Shown here piece after piece: positions 44,992-54,916 of a stretch of 64,000 nt of DNA. The notes beneath the pieces are model-generated. The model made no database searches. It saw only the letters and a program-made list of their open reading frames with translations, and had not been told where the DNA came from. A program made the translations under genes and the position numbers. Every line of letters begins with the position of its first letter. Positions within the stretch are counted from its first letter, which is position 1. The stretch lies in NCBI GenBank assembly GCA_026392415.1, contig JAPLCC010000059.1, forward strand, positions 1-64,000, in the 5' to 3' direction. The DNA comes from Propionibacteriales bacterium. Its GTDB lineage: Bacteria; Actinomycetota; Actinomycetes; Propionibacteriales; Nocardioidaceae.

Positions 44992-45603
44992 ATGACCCGG
45001 CCGGACTGGATCGACACGCTGCGTGCAGACCTGCGCCCAGCGGATCCGGATCCGGTGCTGCTCGCGCAGCTGGCTCAGTTGAGCGCAAGCTCCACGGTGC
45101 CTGCCGCGCGGCCGGGTCGGTCGGCGAGCGCCCGACTTGCGATTGTGCTGGGGGGTGCGATCGCGGTCGGTGCGACCTCGTGGGCAGCAGGTGCCCTGCC
45201 TGGAACGGATTCTCCGTTCGGCCCTGAGGAGCAGGTGACGCACCAGCCGACCGACCCACCACCTGGCGGAGTCCGGACCCCACTTCCGGACTCCCCGACG
45301 TCACCTGTCGGCGAACCAGTTTCGCCGACAGGTGACGCCCAGGACCGGTCGTCACCACCCGTCGACGCACCGCCCGACGGCGTACCCGCCAACACGGACG
45401 GTCCGCGGGTTCCCGAAGGCATTCCGCCGGGCCCGCGGGTGGACGTGCCGGGCCTCCCGGACCTCCCCCTCCTTCCTGATCTTCCTGATGTCCCGGCGCC
45501 TCCCCCGACGCCGGGACTCAGTCGCGTTCCCACCCCGAGCCTGCCCAGCGGTCTCCCCCGCACCCCCCGGCCGCAGGAAGCGCTGGTGGACCACGCGCGG
45601 TGA
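44992..45603 (+). CDS. Single-pass membrane protein with Pro-rich tail, possible anti-sigma-like factor
   Basis: 203 residues. A cytoplasmic part of about 70 residues (TRPDWIDTLRADLRPADPD), one helix (ARLAIVLGGAIAVGATSWAAGAL), then about 110 extracytoplasmic residues rich in Pro. The position overlapping the next sigma-factor gene by four bases and the layout suggest an anti-sigma factor; the zinc HxxxCxxC motif is missing, so the assignment is by context only. The ORF track begins it at 44545 in a shadow of the globin gene. Confidence 0.65.
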   Translation: MTRPDWIDTLRADLRPADPDPVLLAQLAQLSASSTVPAARPGRSASARLAIVLGGAIAVGATSWAAGALPGTDSPFGPEEQVTHQPTDPPPGGVRTPLPDSPTSPVGEPVSPTGDAQDRSSPPVDAPPDGVPANTDGPRVPEGIPPGPRVDVPGLPDLPLLPDLPDVPAPPPTPGLSRVPTPSLPSGLPRTPRPQEALVDHAR

Positions 45604-46139
45604 CGACGGACGACGAGGTCGTCGCAGCAGCCAAGCAGGGCGACCCTGATGCGTGGCGTGAGCTCTACCGAGCTCACGCCTCTCGCCTGTTGCTCTGGCT
45701 CCGGACCCGTCGGACCGGCGAAGAGAGCCCCGAGGACATCGCTTCGGGCACCTGGCTGGTCGCCGCCGAGAAGATCGCTGGCTTCCACGGCACGAGCGAG
45801 CAGTTCGCCGGCTGGCTCTTCGGCATCGCCCGCAACCAGGCGGCCAATGCCCGGCGGCGCGCCCTGCGCCGCGACCAGATCTCTCTGGGCGGTCCGTCGT
45901 CCACGGACCCGGGACCCGAAGGCGCCTCCACCGACAGCGACTGGGTACGCCGACTCCTCGCCACGCTGCCCGAGCGGGAACGCGACGTGGTGACGTGCCG
46001 AGCCGTCCTCGACATGGACGTGACCACGACCGCGGCAGCCCTCTCGATCAGCGCGGTCTCGGTCCGCGTCGCCCACCACCGTGGTCTCAAGCGGCTCCGC
46101 TCGCAGATCGCGATCGAGCAGTCCAGCGGATCGGCGTGA
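45600..46139 (+). CDS. RNA polymerase sigma-70 family (ECF-like) factor
   Basis: 179 residues with sigma region 2 (DAWRELYRAHASRLLLWLR ... EDIASGTWLVAAEKIAGF) and region 4 (LPERERDVVTCRAVLDM ... SAVSVRVAHHRGLKRLR). It likely drives an envelope or stress regulon. The GTG start overlaps the preceding membrane-protein gene. Order is inhibitor-like gene first, sigma second, the reverse of most pairs. Confidence 0.85.
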   Translation: MTTDDEVVAAAKQGDPDAWRELYRAHASRLLLWLRTRRTGEESPEDIASGTWLVAAEKIAGFHGTSEQFAGWLFGIARNQAANARRRALRRDQISLGGPSSTDPGPEGASTDSDWVRRLLATLPERERDVVTCRAVLDMDVTTTAAALSISAVSVRVAHHRGLKRLRSQIAIEQSSGSA

Positions 46140-46157
46140 CGCCCGGCCCCGCCCAAA

Positions 46158-46171
46158 TGGAACACGTTCTA
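46158..46171. promoter_or_regulatory. KstR-like operator before enoyl-CoA hydratase gene
   Basis: TGGAACACGTTCTA fits the KstR-type pattern TNNAACNNGTTNNA. It touches the TACTCT -10 box, so a bound repressor would block polymerase. Matching sites are at 47938 and 62270. Confidence 0.75.
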
Positions 46172-46175
46172 CTCT
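46170..46175 (+). promoter_or_regulatory. -10 box of leaderless promoter for enoyl-CoA hydratase
   Basis: TACTCT ends six bases before the ATG at 46182 and overlaps the operator. Confidence 0.6.
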
Positions 46176-46181
46176 TGGCGC

Positions 46182-46967
46182 ATGACGCTCATCGTCTCCG
46201 ACGAGAACCGGGTCCGCACCCTTCTCCTGGACCGTCCCGATGCCCTCAATGCCTTCAACGAGGAGTTGTACGACGCCACGGCCGATGCGCTGCTCGCAGC
46301 GGCCGAGGATCCCGCAGTCGCGGTGGTGCTCGTGACCGGCAACGGTCGCGCCTTCAGCGCTGGCACCGACCTGCTCGAAATGCATCGCATCGCCACCGAT
46401 CCGGACTTCCAGCGGGGCAGGCACGGTTTCCCGGGGCTGCTCGACGCCCTCGTCGACTTCCCCAAGCCCCTGGTCGTCGCGGTGAACGGACTGGGTCTGG
46501 GCATCGGTGCCACGATCCTGGGCTTCGCCGACCTGGCCTTCATGTCGTCGGCGGCCCGGCTCAAGTGCCCCTTCACCTCGCTCGGCGTGGCCCCTGAGGC
46601 CGCGTCGTCGTATCTCTTCCCGGCGCTGGTCGGGCGCCAGAACGCGGCGTGGGCGCTCCTGTCGGCCGAGTGGATCGGCCCGGAGGAGGCACTGGCGATG
46701 GGGCTGGTCTGGCGGATCTGTGGGCCCGACGAACTGCTGCCTGTCGCTCGGCACCATGCCGAGGTGCTCGCGGCGCGACCGATCTCGTCACTGATCGCAG
46801 TGAAGCGCACCATGACCGAACCGCACCGCGACGCGATCGCGGCCGCACGAGACCGCGAGAACGCAGCCTTCGCCGAACTGATGGGCGGACCCGCGAACCT
46901 CGAGGCGCTGGCGGCGTTCGCGCAAGGGCGTCAGCCGGACTTCACCCAACTGCCGCCGGGGTGGTGA
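46182..46967 (+). CDS. Enoyl-CoA hydratase/isomerase family protein
   Basis: 261 residues, crotonase fold. The CoA-ester oxyanion hole is formed around GNGRAFSAGTDL and NGLGLGIGATILGFADLAF. It hydrates or isomerises enoyl-CoA in beta-oxidation. One of the two usual catalytic Glu positions is not obvious (LGVAPEAASSYLFP), so isomerase or another reaction is possible. The upstream operator ties it to the thiolase and SDR genes. Its 3' end overlaps the convergent thioesterase by 26 bases. Confidence 0.87.
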   Translation: MTLIVSDENRVRTLLLDRPDALNAFNEELYDATADALLAAAEDPAVAVVLVTGNGRAFSAGTDLLEMHRIATDPDFQRGRHGFPGLLDALVDFPKPLVVAVNGLGLGIGATILGFADLAFMSSAARLKCPFTSLGVAPEAASSYLFPALVGRQNAAWALLSAEWIGPEEALAMGLVWRICGPDELLPVARHHAEVLAARPISSLIAVKRTMTEPHRDAIAAARDRENAAFAELMGGPANLEALAAFAQGRQPDFTQLPPGW

Positions 46968-47856
46968 AGCTGTCCTTCAGCGGACCGCCCAGACCCTCGA
47001 CGATCGCCTCGCGGTAACCCGGCGGCGGCACCACGGAGCGCTGCGTCGCCGCATCGAAGAAGACCAGCACGCAACGCGCGCGAGCCAGGACTCCATAGCG
47101 TGATCCGGAGCCGTCGACGATCTCCGCCTCCACCGTCATCGACTTCCCACCCATCTTCGTGACCACGGTGTAGCAGTCGTAGGGCTCGGCCCGGAGGGTG
47201 ATCGGCGTGACGTACTCGAGGTCGGTCTGCGCGACCACGACGTTGATCCTCGGGAAGTCGGCCAGCGCGTCCTTGAGCTTGCGGAACAGCGCGATCCGCG
47301 CCTCCTGGAAGTACTCGAAGTAGATGACGTTGTTGACGTGGCGATAGATGTCGAGGTCGGAGAAGCGGACCTGGACCGGATAGTGCACCGCGTGCTCGTG
47401 CGGCACCGACACCCGCACGGCGCGGGACCGCTCACCCGTTTCGGCGTACGGCGCCAGGGCGGCGCGTTCCTGGTCGGTGATCCGGCGCGGGGCACCGGTC
47501 GCCTGCACGAACGGAGCCATCACGGTGCGCGCACGCAGGAACACGGTGCGCTCGCCCTCCGGGGTCTCGCGGAAGATCTCGTGGTCGAGCGTGAAGCTGC
47601 CGCCGTGGATCCCGGTCACCCAGGAGTCGATGGAGACCGTCGCGTCCCGGAGCTGCAGCGGCGCCACGAACGACACCTCGTGCCGGACCACGACGTACCC
47701 GTCACCTTCGGCGCGCTCGACTCCCGCAGCATGGAGGCAGGCGCGCAGCAGGGCGCCGCGGGCCTCCTGGAGGTAGTCCACGTAGCGCACGTTGTTGATG
47801 TGCCCGAGGATGTCGAGGTCAGCCCATCGCAACGGGCATTCATAGCGGTGCCGCAC
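46942..47856 (-). CDS. Tandem hot-dog acyl-CoA thioesterase
   Basis: 304 residues with two hot-dog halves (WADLDILGHINNVRYVDYLQEAR and FSDLDIYRHVNNVIYFEYFQEAR). It hydrolyses acyl-CoA to free CoA. The ORF track begins it at 47952 within the KstR-like operator; I chose the GTG at 47856, which begins the conserved RYECPLRW, with TAGCGT about 30 bases upstream. The start remains uncertain. It is divergent from thiolase, sharing the operator at 47938. Confidence 0.82.
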   Translation of the reverse strand: MRHRYECPLRWADLDILGHINNVRYVDYLQEARGALLRACLHAAGVERAEGDGYVVVRHEVSFVAPLQLRDATVSIDSWVTGIHGGSFTLDHEIFRETPEGERTVFLRARTVMAPFVQATGAPRRITDQERAALAPYAETGERSRAVRVSVPHEHAVHYPVQVRFSDLDIYRHVNNVIYFEYFQEARIALFRKLKDALADFPRINVVVAQTDLEYVTPITLRAEPYDCYTVVTKMGGKSMTVEAEIVDGSGSRYGVLARARCVLVFFDAATQRSVVPPPGYREAIVEGLGGPLKDSFTTPAAVG

Positions 47857-47937
47857 GCGAGCATGGTTCCACGGCGGCCGACGCCGGACGCTAGGGTCCC
47901 CAGCGCGTGGGACCCCGGACGTGGCCTTCACCACTAC

Positions 47938-47951
47938 TAGAACACGTTCCA
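47938..47951. promoter_or_regulatory. KstR-like operator between thioesterase and thiolase genes
   Basis: TAGAACACGTTCCA fits TNNAACNNGTTNNA and is placed to control both divergent genes. Confidence 0.75.
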
Positions 47952-48004
47952 TTCTGCGCCCACTACGCTGTGCTGGTTCCGACTTTCACCATCAAGGAGT
48001 GTTC

Positions 48005-49216
48005 ATGCCCGAGGCCGTCATCGTTTCTGCCGCCCGTACCCCGATCGGACGCGCCAACAAGGGCTCCCTCAAGGACTTCCGCCCGGACGACCTCACTGCC
48101 TTGATCGCCCAGGCCGCGCTCGACAAGATCCCGGCGCTGGACCCCAACGACGTGGACGACTTCTATCTCGGCTGCGGCCTCCCCGGTGGCGAGGCCGGCA
48201 ACAACATGGCCCGCATCGTCACCTCGTTGATGGGCTACGAGATCCCCGGCGCGACGATCACCCGCTACTGCTCGTCCTCGGTCCAGACCTCCCGGATGGC
48301 TTTCCACGCGATCAAGGCCGGCGAGGGCGACGTCTTCATCTCCGCCGGTGTCGAGACCGTTTCGCGCTTCCAGTTCGGCACCTCCGACCACATCCCGAAC
48401 ACGAAGAACCCCCTCTTCGCCGACGCCCAGGTGCGCACCGAGGAGTACGCCAAGGGCGGCAAGGACTGGCACGACCCGCGCGAGGACGGCCTGGTCCCCG
48501 ACATCTACATCGCGATGGGCCAGACCGCCGAGAACGTCGCCCGTCTGCGCGGCCTGAAGCGCGAGGACCTCGACGCGTTCGCCACCCGCTCGCAGAACCT
48601 TGCCGAGAAGGCGATCGCCGACGGCTTCTGGGCCCGTGAGATCACCCCGATCACCCTTGCCGACGGCACCGTGGTCTCCAAGGACGACGGCCCCCGCGCC
48701 GGGGTCACCTACGACGCCCTCGCCGGCCTCGACCCGGTCTTCCGCCCGGACGGCCTGGTCACCGCCGGCAACTGCTGCGCTCTCAACGACGGCGCCGCCG
48801 CAGTCGTGATCATGTCCGACACGAAGGCAGCCGAGCTCGGCCTCACGCCGCTCGCGCGGATCGTGTCGACCGGTGTCTCCGGCCTCTCCCCGGAGATCAT
48901 GGGCCTGGGCCCCGTCGAAGCGACCCGCAACGCCCTCAAGCACGCCGGCATGACCATCGACGACATCGACCTCGCCGAGATCAACGAGGCGTTCGCGGCG
49001 CAGGTGCTGCCGTCCGCCGAAGATCTCGGCATCCCGATCGAGAAGCTCAACGTCAACGGTGGCGCGATCGCCGCCGGTCACCCGTTCGGCATGACCGGCG
49101 CGCGGCTCCAGAACACCTTGATCAACTCGCTCGACTGGCACGACAAGACCACCGGCCTGATCACCATGTGTGTCGGCGGCGGCCAGGGCATGGCGATGAT
49201 CCTCGAGCGCATCTGA
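48005..49216 (+). CDS. Acetyl-CoA C-acetyltransferase (thiolase)
   Basis: 403 residues, thiolase fold. The acylating Cys is in TRYCSSSVQTS, the His in NGGAIAAGHPFGMTGA, and the second Cys in MCVGGGQGMA. It cleaves 3-ketoacyl-CoA to release acetyl-CoA. The ATG at 48005 has a perfect SD, AAGGAG. Because of the KstR-like operator a role in sterol or branched-chain catabolism is possible; the exact substrate cannot be told. Confidence 0.93.
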   Translation: MPEAVIVSAARTPIGRANKGSLKDFRPDDLTALIAQAALDKIPALDPNDVDDFYLGCGLPGGEAGNNMARIVTSLMGYEIPGATITRYCSSSVQTSRMAFHAIKAGEGDVFISAGVETVSRFQFGTSDHIPNTKNPLFADAQVRTEEYAKGGKDWHDPREDGLVPDIYIAMGQTAENVARLRGLKREDLDAFATRSQNLAEKAIADGFWAREITPITLADGTVVSKDDGPRAGVTYDALAGLDPVFRPDGLVTAGNCCALNDGAAAVVIMSDTKAAELGLTPLARIVSTGVSGLSPEIMGLGPVEATRNALKHAGMTIDDIDLAEINEAFAAQVLPSAEDLGIPIEKLNVNGGAIAAGHPFGMTGARLQNTLINSLDWHDKTTGLITMCVGGGQGMAMILERI

Positions 49217-49289
49217 CGCGGCGCATCTGACCCGGCGCGGTCGACACTCGGCGGCGGACGACCGCCGCCGGGTGCGGCTTCGCACGACC

Positions 49290-49295
49290 TACACT
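49290..49295 (+). promoter_or_regulatory. -10 box of leaderless promoter for marR gene
   Basis: TACACT ends seven bases before the GTG at 49303. Confidence 0.55.
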
Positions 49296-49302
49296 GACGC
49301 GC

Positions 49303-49812
49303 GTGACAGCGGACGACGACAGCACGGCGCGCTCCCCTGCCGAGCCCCGGTGGCTCGATGACGGGCAGCAGCAGGCCTGGCGATCGTTCCTGCTCGGCAC
49401 GACGCTGCTCCTGGACCGGATCGACGAGGACCTGCGGCGCGAGCATGGCCTGTCCGCCGTGGACTACGAGATCCTGGTCCGGCTCTCCGAGGCCGGCGGC
49501 CAGCTGCGGATGGCGAAGCTGGCCGCAGCCCTGGCCCACAGCCGAAGCCGGGTCACCCACACCGTGAAGCGCATGGAGAACGCCGGTCTCGTCGCCCGCG
49601 CCGAGTCGCCCGAGGACGGCCGCGGGGTGATCTGTCAGCTCACGAAGAGCGGTGCCTCCATGCTCACCACGGCGGCACCGAGCCATGTCGAGACCGTCCG
49701 GCAGTCCCTGGTCGACCTCGTCGAACCCGCGGATCTCCTCGCACTCGGTCGGGTCATGGACGCCGTCTGCGACCAGTTGATCGCCGACCACCCCGAACGC
49801 GAGCTGCGCTGA
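49303..49812 (+). CDS. MarR family transcriptional regulator
   Basis: 169 residues, winged helix-turn-helix dimer. The DNA-reading part is QLRMAKLAAALAHSRSRVTHTVKRMENAGLVARAESPEDGRGV. The group senses phenolics or oxidants. It follows the thiolase gene by 86 bases and may regulate it, but has its own promoter. The ettA gene runs towards it with four bases between the stops. Confidence 0.9.
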   Translation: MTADDDSTARSPAEPRWLDDGQQQAWRSFLLGTTLLLDRIDEDLRREHGLSAVDYEILVRLSEAGGQLRMAKLAAALAHSRSRVTHTVKRMENAGLVARAESPEDGRGVICQLTKSGASMLTTAAPSHVETVRQSLVDLVEPADLLALGRVMDAVCDQLIADHPERELR

Positions 49813-49816
49813 CCTC

Positions 49817-51499
<1,683 letters not shown>

Positions 51500-51505
51500 G
51501 GCTCA

Positions 51506-51511
51506 AGGCTA
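51506..51511 (-). promoter_or_regulatory. -10 box of leaderless promoter for ettA
   Basis: TAGCCT on the minus strand ends six bases before the ATG at 51499. Confidence 0.55.
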
Positions 51512-51563
51512 CGCAGCGACCGGCCGCCCGCCGCGGCCGGGGTCAGGGCGGAAGTGGGGTCGC

Positions 51564-53162
51564 TCAGCCCCTGGCTGCGGCGATGCCGCGCCGGAAGGCG
51601 GCGTACGACGACAGCTCGGCGCTGATCGGCTGGACGACCTCGGTGTCGAGCACGCCGTGCACCACGGCCCGCAGCCGTTCGTCGGCGTCCTCGGCCCGGG
51701 TGCGGGCGAGCCCCTTGACGAGCACGCGCCCGACGATGGCCAGCAGGAGCCCGAGCACCAGCGCCCCGGCGCCGACCAGCGGCGGCACGGGCACGCCGGC
51801 GACCTCAGGCAGGTCTGCGGTCTTGCCCTGGACGGCCGCGAAGCCCCACCAGGCCAGCCCGGCGACGCCGGCGACCAGGAGCAACCAGTGCAGGAGGCGC
51901 AGGACCCCGACCCAGAACGGGAGCCGGCCACCCAGCTCGACACGCCCCAGCTCACGCTCCAGCTGGTCGCCGAGCTCGGTGAGGCGGGCGGTGCCGGCGC
52001 TGCGGACCCGACGGGCCCACGCGGGTCCGACACCGTCGGCGAGCTCGTCGGAGAGTCCGCGAACGCCGCCGTCGACGGTTGCCCGGTCCAGCGGGGCGAT
52101 GCGGGGTGCACCGTCGAGCGCGACGACGTCGGGGTCGCGACGACCGAGGAGAGTCAGCGGCGGCCAGGCCACCGCACGCCGGGCCGAGACGCCGAGGACG
52201 CGCTCGATGCTGTCGACGACCGACGTGACACCCGCGGCATCGGCGACCACGTCCTCGAGGTCGCGCACCCTGGTGACGGGCAGCGTGGCCGGAGATGTCG
52301 TACCGCCGGCGGACTCGAGGCGGGCGACCGCCGAGGCGATGTCGGCCTCGACCCGGGCAGTGGTGCTGCGCTTGTCGGCCACGCGACGCTGGATCTCCGC
52401 CCGGAGCTCGGCCATCCCGATGCCCGCCTTCGCGGAGATCGGGAGGACCTGGACGTTCGGGAGACCGTCAGCGGCGAGCAGTCGGCGTACGTCGTCGACC
52501 ATCGCCTGGCGCTGGTCCTCCGGCACGGTGTCGATGTGGTTGAGCGCGACCAGGATGACGTCCTGGTGGGTCACCATCGGCTTGAAGTAACGGTCGTGGA
52601 CCGCCGCGTCGGCGTACTTCTGCGGGTCGAGGATCCAGACCATCAGGTCCGCGACCGCGAGCAGGCGGTCGACCTCTAGGTGGTGGGACACCTCGGTGGA
52701 GTCGTGGTCGGGGAGGTCGAGCAGGACGACACCGTCGAGGGCCTGGTCGTGCCGGCTGTCGAGCATCGAGTCGCGCATCGTCTGGTGCCGGGGCGGGATG
52801 CCGAGGTGGTCGAGAAGTTCTGGTGCGCCCTCGCTCCCCCACACGACAGCGGTCGCCCACGAGGTCGTGGGACGCCGGATGCCGACCGAGGAGAGCTCGA
52901 GGCCCGTGAGCGCGTTGTAGGTCGACGACTTGCCGGACCCGGTGGCTCCGGCGATGGCCACCACGGTGTGGCGAGCAGACAGCTTCAGCCGACCGGTGGC
53001 CCGGTCGGTGGCGGACTCGACGGAGTCGAGCACCGCGTCGTCCACCCGACCACGGGCGGCACGGACGGCGTCGCCGAGCCCGGCGACCCGGTCGCCGATG
53101 GCGGTGCCACGCGTCGCGAGGTCACCCAGACCGAGCGCTGCCTCTCCGAGACCATTCGTCAC
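51564..53162 (-). CDS. Membrane-anchored dynamin-like GTPase
   Basis: 532 residues. P-loop GATGSGKSST, switch regions RRPTTSW and LLDLPDHDS, and the base motif NHID identify a GTPase. Two membrane helices lie near residues 420-480 (FWVGVLRLLHWLLLVAGVAGLAWWGF and PPLVGAGALVLGLLLAIVGRVLV). It is adjacent to, and overlapped by, a second GTPase of 585 residues. This pair resembles the Streptomyces DynA/DynB pair that stabilises FtsZ rings, with this one in the DynB role; the comparison is from layout, not alignment. Confidence 0.78.
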   Translation of the reverse strand: MTNGLGEAALGLGDLATRGTAIGDRVAGLGDAVRAARGRVDDAVLDSVESATDRATGRLKLSARHTVVAIAGATGSGKSSTYNALTGLELSSVGIRRPTTSWATAVVWGSEGAPELLDHLGIPPRHQTMRDSMLDSRHDQALDGVVLLDLPDHDSTEVSHHLEVDRLLAVADLMVWILDPQKYADAAVHDRYFKPMVTHQDVILVALNHIDTVPEDQRQAMVDDVRRLLAADGLPNVQVLPISAKAGIGMAELRAEIQRRVADKRSTTARVEADIASAVARLESAGGTTSPATLPVTRVRDLEDVVADAAGVTSVVDSIERVLGVSARRAVAWPPLTLLGRRDPDVVALDGAPRIAPLDRATVDGGVRGLSDELADGVGPAWARRVRSAGTARLTELGDQLERELGRVELGGRLPFWVGVLRLLHWLLLVAGVAGLAWWGFAAVQGKTADLPEVAGVPVPPLVGAGALVLGLLLAIVGRVLVKGLARTRAEDADERLRAVVHGVLDTEVVQPISAELSSYAAFRRGIAAARG

Positions 53163-54916
53163 AGGTGTTCACCGGTTCCCTTCTTGGCCGCGGCGAACCG
53201 CAGGTCGTCGACGCGGCGCGCCGCCTGGCGCAGCGCGTCGGGTGCGTCGGGCTTGAGCTGCCACTGCGCCGCCGGGGCGAGGTAACGAGCGCGTTCGGCA
53301 CCCATCAACGTCGTGAGGCGTCGGGCGAGAGTGCCCCGCGCCTGGTCGACGATCCGGTCGGTCGCGTCGCGGCCGAGAACCGTCTCGAGCAGGGTCTGTC
53401 CGAGGCGGACTGCTTCGGCAGACTGGCCCCGCGGCGCGGGACCGGAGAGTGCGACGACACCCAGGGTCACCGACAGGCCGTGGACGCCGAGGGCGAGGAA
53501 CCGGGCGCTGTGGCGGGCGTCGCCGGCCTCGTGCCGGACGAATTCCTGCAGCTCCTCCTGCCAGCCGCGGACCTCCTGCTCGGTGAGTGTGCGCAACGAA
53601 CGGCCGGCGCGAGACAGGTCGTCGGCCGTGGCGGCGAGCAGCGCGTCGCCGTACTCCTTCTCGCTCCAGGCGGCGGAGGCGGCGGCCGCGGCCCGCTCGG
53701 CATGGTCGGCGACGGCCGCCTCGAGTGCCATCTCGATCGCGACCGCGACCCGCTCGGCCTGTTGCGGCTTGCCCTTGATCGCATTGACGAGGCGTTCGCG
53801 GACGAAGCCCACCTTCGCCTCGAGGCTGCGGACCAGCTCGCCGCTGCCGACGAACTCCTGCCAGCGAGCCAGCAGGTCACCGCGCAGCAGCGCGCCGTCG
53901 GCGGCGTCCGCCAGCAGACCGGTCTGGGCGTCGTCGTAGACGCGGTCGGCGACGGAGAGCAGGTCGGCGACCGCACCCACCTGAAGGGCAGCGGCGTCGG
54001 CGATCGGGAAGGCCTTGCGCGTCACGGTGCGGACGGCCCCGGCAACGGTCTGGTTGACCAGCTCGCGGCGCCCGGCTGCGTCGGCAGCGAGCGAATCCAG
54101 CCAGGTGCGGATCTCGGCGCCGTAGGACGTCGGAAGCAGTCCCTCCTCGCTGACGGTGCCGTGCTGCACGGCGAACAGCGGACTGTCCTTGAGGCCGCGG
54201 GCCGCCATCATCCGCGCGAGGTGGACCGAGACTGTTGCGACGTCGTCGGTCGGGGTGCGGCTCAGGACCAGCGCGACGGCGGTGTTGCGCTCGACCGCGA
54301 CCTTGAGGTGGTCCCACGGGACCTGGTCGGAGTAGCGGGCGGCCGAGGTCACGAAGAGCCAGAGGTCAGCGGCGGCGAGCAGCTGGGTGGCGAGCTCGCG
54401 GTTGCGCTCGTCGACCGAGTCGACGTCGGGAGCGTCGAGGATCGCGAGGCCGCGCGGCACCTGGTCACTGGGCACAAGCTGGATCGCCTGCTGGTCGGTG
54501 GTCGCCATCTGCACCCGGGTCAGGTCCGGCAGCAGCCGGTCCGTGCCGAACCAGCGGGCGTCGTCGGGGTGATGCACCAGGACCGGCGACCTCGTGGTCG
54601 GTCGCAGCAGTCCGGGGGTGGTGACCTTGTGGCCGACCAGCGTGTTCACGAGCGTCGACTTGCCGGCACCCGTGGATCCGCCGACGACGACCAGCAACGG
54701 AGCCTCGACCTCGGCCAGGCGCGGGATGACGTAGTCCTCGAGCTGGGCGATGACCTGGTCGCGGCCGATCCGCAAGGCACTCACGCCCGGCAGGTCCAGC
54801 GGCAACGGCGCAGCCTTCAGCGACCCGTGCAGGCGCACCACTTCGGTGAGCATGCGGGCGCCGAGACCGTCGTCGGTGAAGTCGGCACCACTCAAGGCCT
54901 GGTGTCCGGGGGTCAT
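53159..54916 (-). CDS. Dynamin-like GTPase
   Basis: 585 residues. P-loop GGSTGAGKST, RPTTRSPV and LDAPDVDS are present. The C-terminal half is helical (AAAASAAWSEKEYGDALL ...) with a possible short hydrophobic segment (FLALGVHGLSVTLGVVALSG). The ORF track runs to 55660 over the PrsW gene; the ATG at 54916 overlaps the PrsW stop (ATGA) and begins the GTPase. It is translationally coupled to its membrane-anchored partner. Confidence 0.78.
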   Translation of the reverse strand: MTPGHQALSGADFTDDGLGARMLTEVVRLHGSLKAAPLPLDLPGVSALRIGRDQVIAQLEDYVIPRLAEVEAPLLVVVGGSTGAGKSTLVNTLVGHKVTTPGLLRPTTRSPVLVHHPDDARWFGTDRLLPDLTRVQMATTDQQAIQLVPSDQVPRGLAILDAPDVDSVDERNRELATQLLAAADLWLFVTSAARYSDQVPWDHLKVAVERNTAVALVLSRTPTDDVATVSVHLARMMAARGLKDSPLFAVQHGTVSEEGLLPTSYGAEIRTWLDSLAADAAGRRELVNQTVAGAVRTVTRKAFPIADAAALQVGAVADLLSVADRVYDDAQTGLLADAADGALLRGDLLARWQEFVGSGELVRSLEAKVGFVRERLVNAIKGKPQQAERVAVAIEMALEAAVADHAERAAAAASAAWSEKEYGDALLAATADDLSRAGRSLRTLTEQEVRGWQEELQEFVRHEAGDARHSARFLALGVHGLSVTLGVVALSGPAPRGQSAEAVRLGQTLLETVLGRDATDRIVDQARGTLARRLTTLMGAERARYLAPAAQWQLKPDAPDALRQAARRVDDLRFAAAKKGTGEHL

